Positions 6,675 through 7,602 of a DNA stretch of 7,602 nucleotides are shown piece after piece. Positions within the stretch are counted from its first letter, which is position 1; every line of letters begins with the position of its first letter. Below the pieces are notes generated by a model. The model saw nothing but the letters and a program-made list of their open reading frames with translations. It did no database searches and was not told the DNA's origin. The translations under genes and the position numbers were made by a program. Origin of the DNA: Alphaproteobacteria bacterium (GTDB lineage Bacteria; Pseudomonadota; Alphaproteobacteria; JAJFFI01); the NCBI GenBank assembly GCA_021776755.1, contig JAJFFI010000037.1, positions 1 through 7,602 on the forward strand. Direction: 5' to 3'.

Positions 6675-7602
6675 ATGGGCCGTGACGACGATCTCACCCG
6701 GAAGGCAGTCGACCTCGTCGATCGCGATCGTCTGGTCGCCCTGACGGTGGGGCTGACGGACATTGCGAGCCCGACCGGCGAGGAGGGCGAGGTGGCACGC
6801 GCCTATCGCGACATTCTCGCGGAGGCCGGTCTCGATACCACGCTGCAGGCGATTGGCGATGAACGCTACAACGCGGTTGGGCGTCTTGAGGGCGCTGGCC
6901 CCAATGGCCGCTCGCTCATGTTCAACGGCCATCTCGACACGTCGTTTGCCAATCAGTTCGCCGACCGTGGGATCGGCTTCCAGACGAAGGGGACCGTTGT
7001 CGACGACGAGTGGATCTTCGGGATGGGCACCTTCAACATGAAGAGCGCGCTTGCCGCCTATGTCGTCGCCATCGAGGCCATTCGCGCGGCCGGGATCAGG
7101 CTGACCGGCGATGTGGTGATCGCGGGAGTTGCCGGCGAAATCGAGAAATCCCCGGTCGGCGATTTCGACGGTCCGCAGTTTCAGGGCTATGGCGTCGGCA
7201 CCAAACATCTGGTCACCCATGGCGGCGTGGCGGATGCCTGCATTCTCGGTGAGCCGACCAATATGAAGCTGGTGCCCGCACACTGCGGCTCAAGCTGGCT
7301 GAAGGTCGAAATTCCCGGCAAGCTCGTGCATACCGCTTGGGCCAAGCCGGAAGACAACGCCATCATGAAGGCGCGCACGGTGCTGGAGGCGCTCGACCAG
7401 TGGATCCCCGAATACCAGGCGCGCAACGCCATCGGCAACTTCAAGCCGAACGTGAACATCGCGGCGATCGACGGCGGCTGGGCCTGGCGGGGCGCGCGCT
7501 CGCCCGACAGCTGCGCAATCTACGTCGATGTGCGGACCGTGCCCGATGCGCAACCGACTGCGATCCTCAATGAATTGCGTGGCGTGGTCGGCGCCGTCAA
7601 CG
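6675..7602 (+). CDS. M20-family metallohydrolase (ArgE/DapE/carboxypeptidase-like), 3' truncated by window
   Basis: The frame is open from the ATG at 6675 to the window end (309 residues seen; about 100 more expected). GGAG at 6660-6663 precedes it, and it starts 17 bases after the FAH gene. Family features are LMFNGHLDT (residues 81-89) with His86 and Asp88, GMGTFNMKSALAAY (116-129) in the place of the usual GxGxxDMKGG segment, AGEIEKSP (153-160) with the probable catalytic Glu155, LGEPT (191-195) with Glu193, and GKLVHTA (215-221) at the start of the dimerisation domain. M20 enzymes cleave amide bonds of peptides, N-acyl or N-carbamoyl amino acids. Here the bridging metal ligand Asp is Asn121 and the second Glu of the usual EE pair is Ile156, so this is a divergent subgroup. 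The final metal-binding His would lie beyond the window. Context suggests an amide-hydrolysis step in a degradation pathway. Confidence 0.85.
   Translation, partial: MGRDDDLTRKAVDLVDRDRLVALTVGLTDIASPTGEEGEVARAYRDILAEAGLDTTLQAIGDERYNAVGRLEGAGPNGRSLMFNGHLDTSFANQFADRGIGFQTKGTVVDDEWIFGMGTFNMKSALAAYVVAIEAIRAAGIRLTGDVVIAGVAGEIEKSPVGDFDGPQFQGYGVGTKHLVTHGGVADACILGEPTNMKLVPAHCGSSWLKVEIPGKLVHTAWAKPEDNAIMKARTVLEALDQWIPEYQARNAIGNFKPNVNIAAIDGGWAWRGARSPDSCAIYVDVRTVPDAQPTAILNELRGVVGAVN

Overview
This GC-rich bacterial window is wholly plus-strand and densely packed, with seven protein-coding genes. The first and last are cut by the window edges. Short 4-base start/stop overlaps (GTGA, ATGA), GTG starts and AGGAG-type ribosome binding sites are typical of a GC-rich proteobacterium. 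An alphaproteobacterium is a guess from overall texture; no marker gene here fixes the taxonomy.

Region 1 (3-3531) is a compact coenzyme F420 biosynthesis block. It holds the C-terminal half of CofD (transfers the phospho-acid moiety onto Fo), CofC (guanylyltransferase that activates the phospho-acid) and a fused FbiC (CofG and CofH radical-SAM halves of Fo synthase in one 785-residue chain). The three genes overlap by 4 bases at each junction, so they are probably co-transcribed and translationally coupled. The glutamate ligase CofE/FbiB, also needed for F420, is not in the window.

Region 2 (3532-3696) is a 165-base gap. It is the only sizeable non-coding stretch and contains a perfect 12-base palindrome just after the fbiC stop. 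I see no convincing terminator. A new promoter could lie here but is not demonstrable.

Region 3 (3697-7602) is a second tight cluster: a luciferase-like (LLM) oxidoreductase of the kind that often uses F420, a ketopantoate-reductase-like dehydrogenase overlapping it by 4 bases, a fumarylacetoacetate-hydrolase (FAH) family enzyme, and an M20-family metallohydrolase-like protein running off the end. This reads as a catabolic module: a flavin/F420 redox step, an NAD(P)H-type 2-oxoacid redox step, a metal-dependent C-C hydrolysis or decarboxylation, and an amide or N-acyl hydrolysis.

The most interesting point is the juxtaposition. F420 synthesis genes sit directly upstream of a catabolic-looking operon whose first enzyme is a candidate F420 user, suggesting a dedicated F420-dependent degradation pathway of unknown substrate. 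Two downstream enzymes also show substitutions at family-typical active-site positions: the M20 protein at two expected metal ligands, and the ketopantoate-reductase-like protein at one substrate-contact Asn. Both suggest functions other than the textbook ones. No RNA genes, mobile elements or CRISPR arrays were seen.
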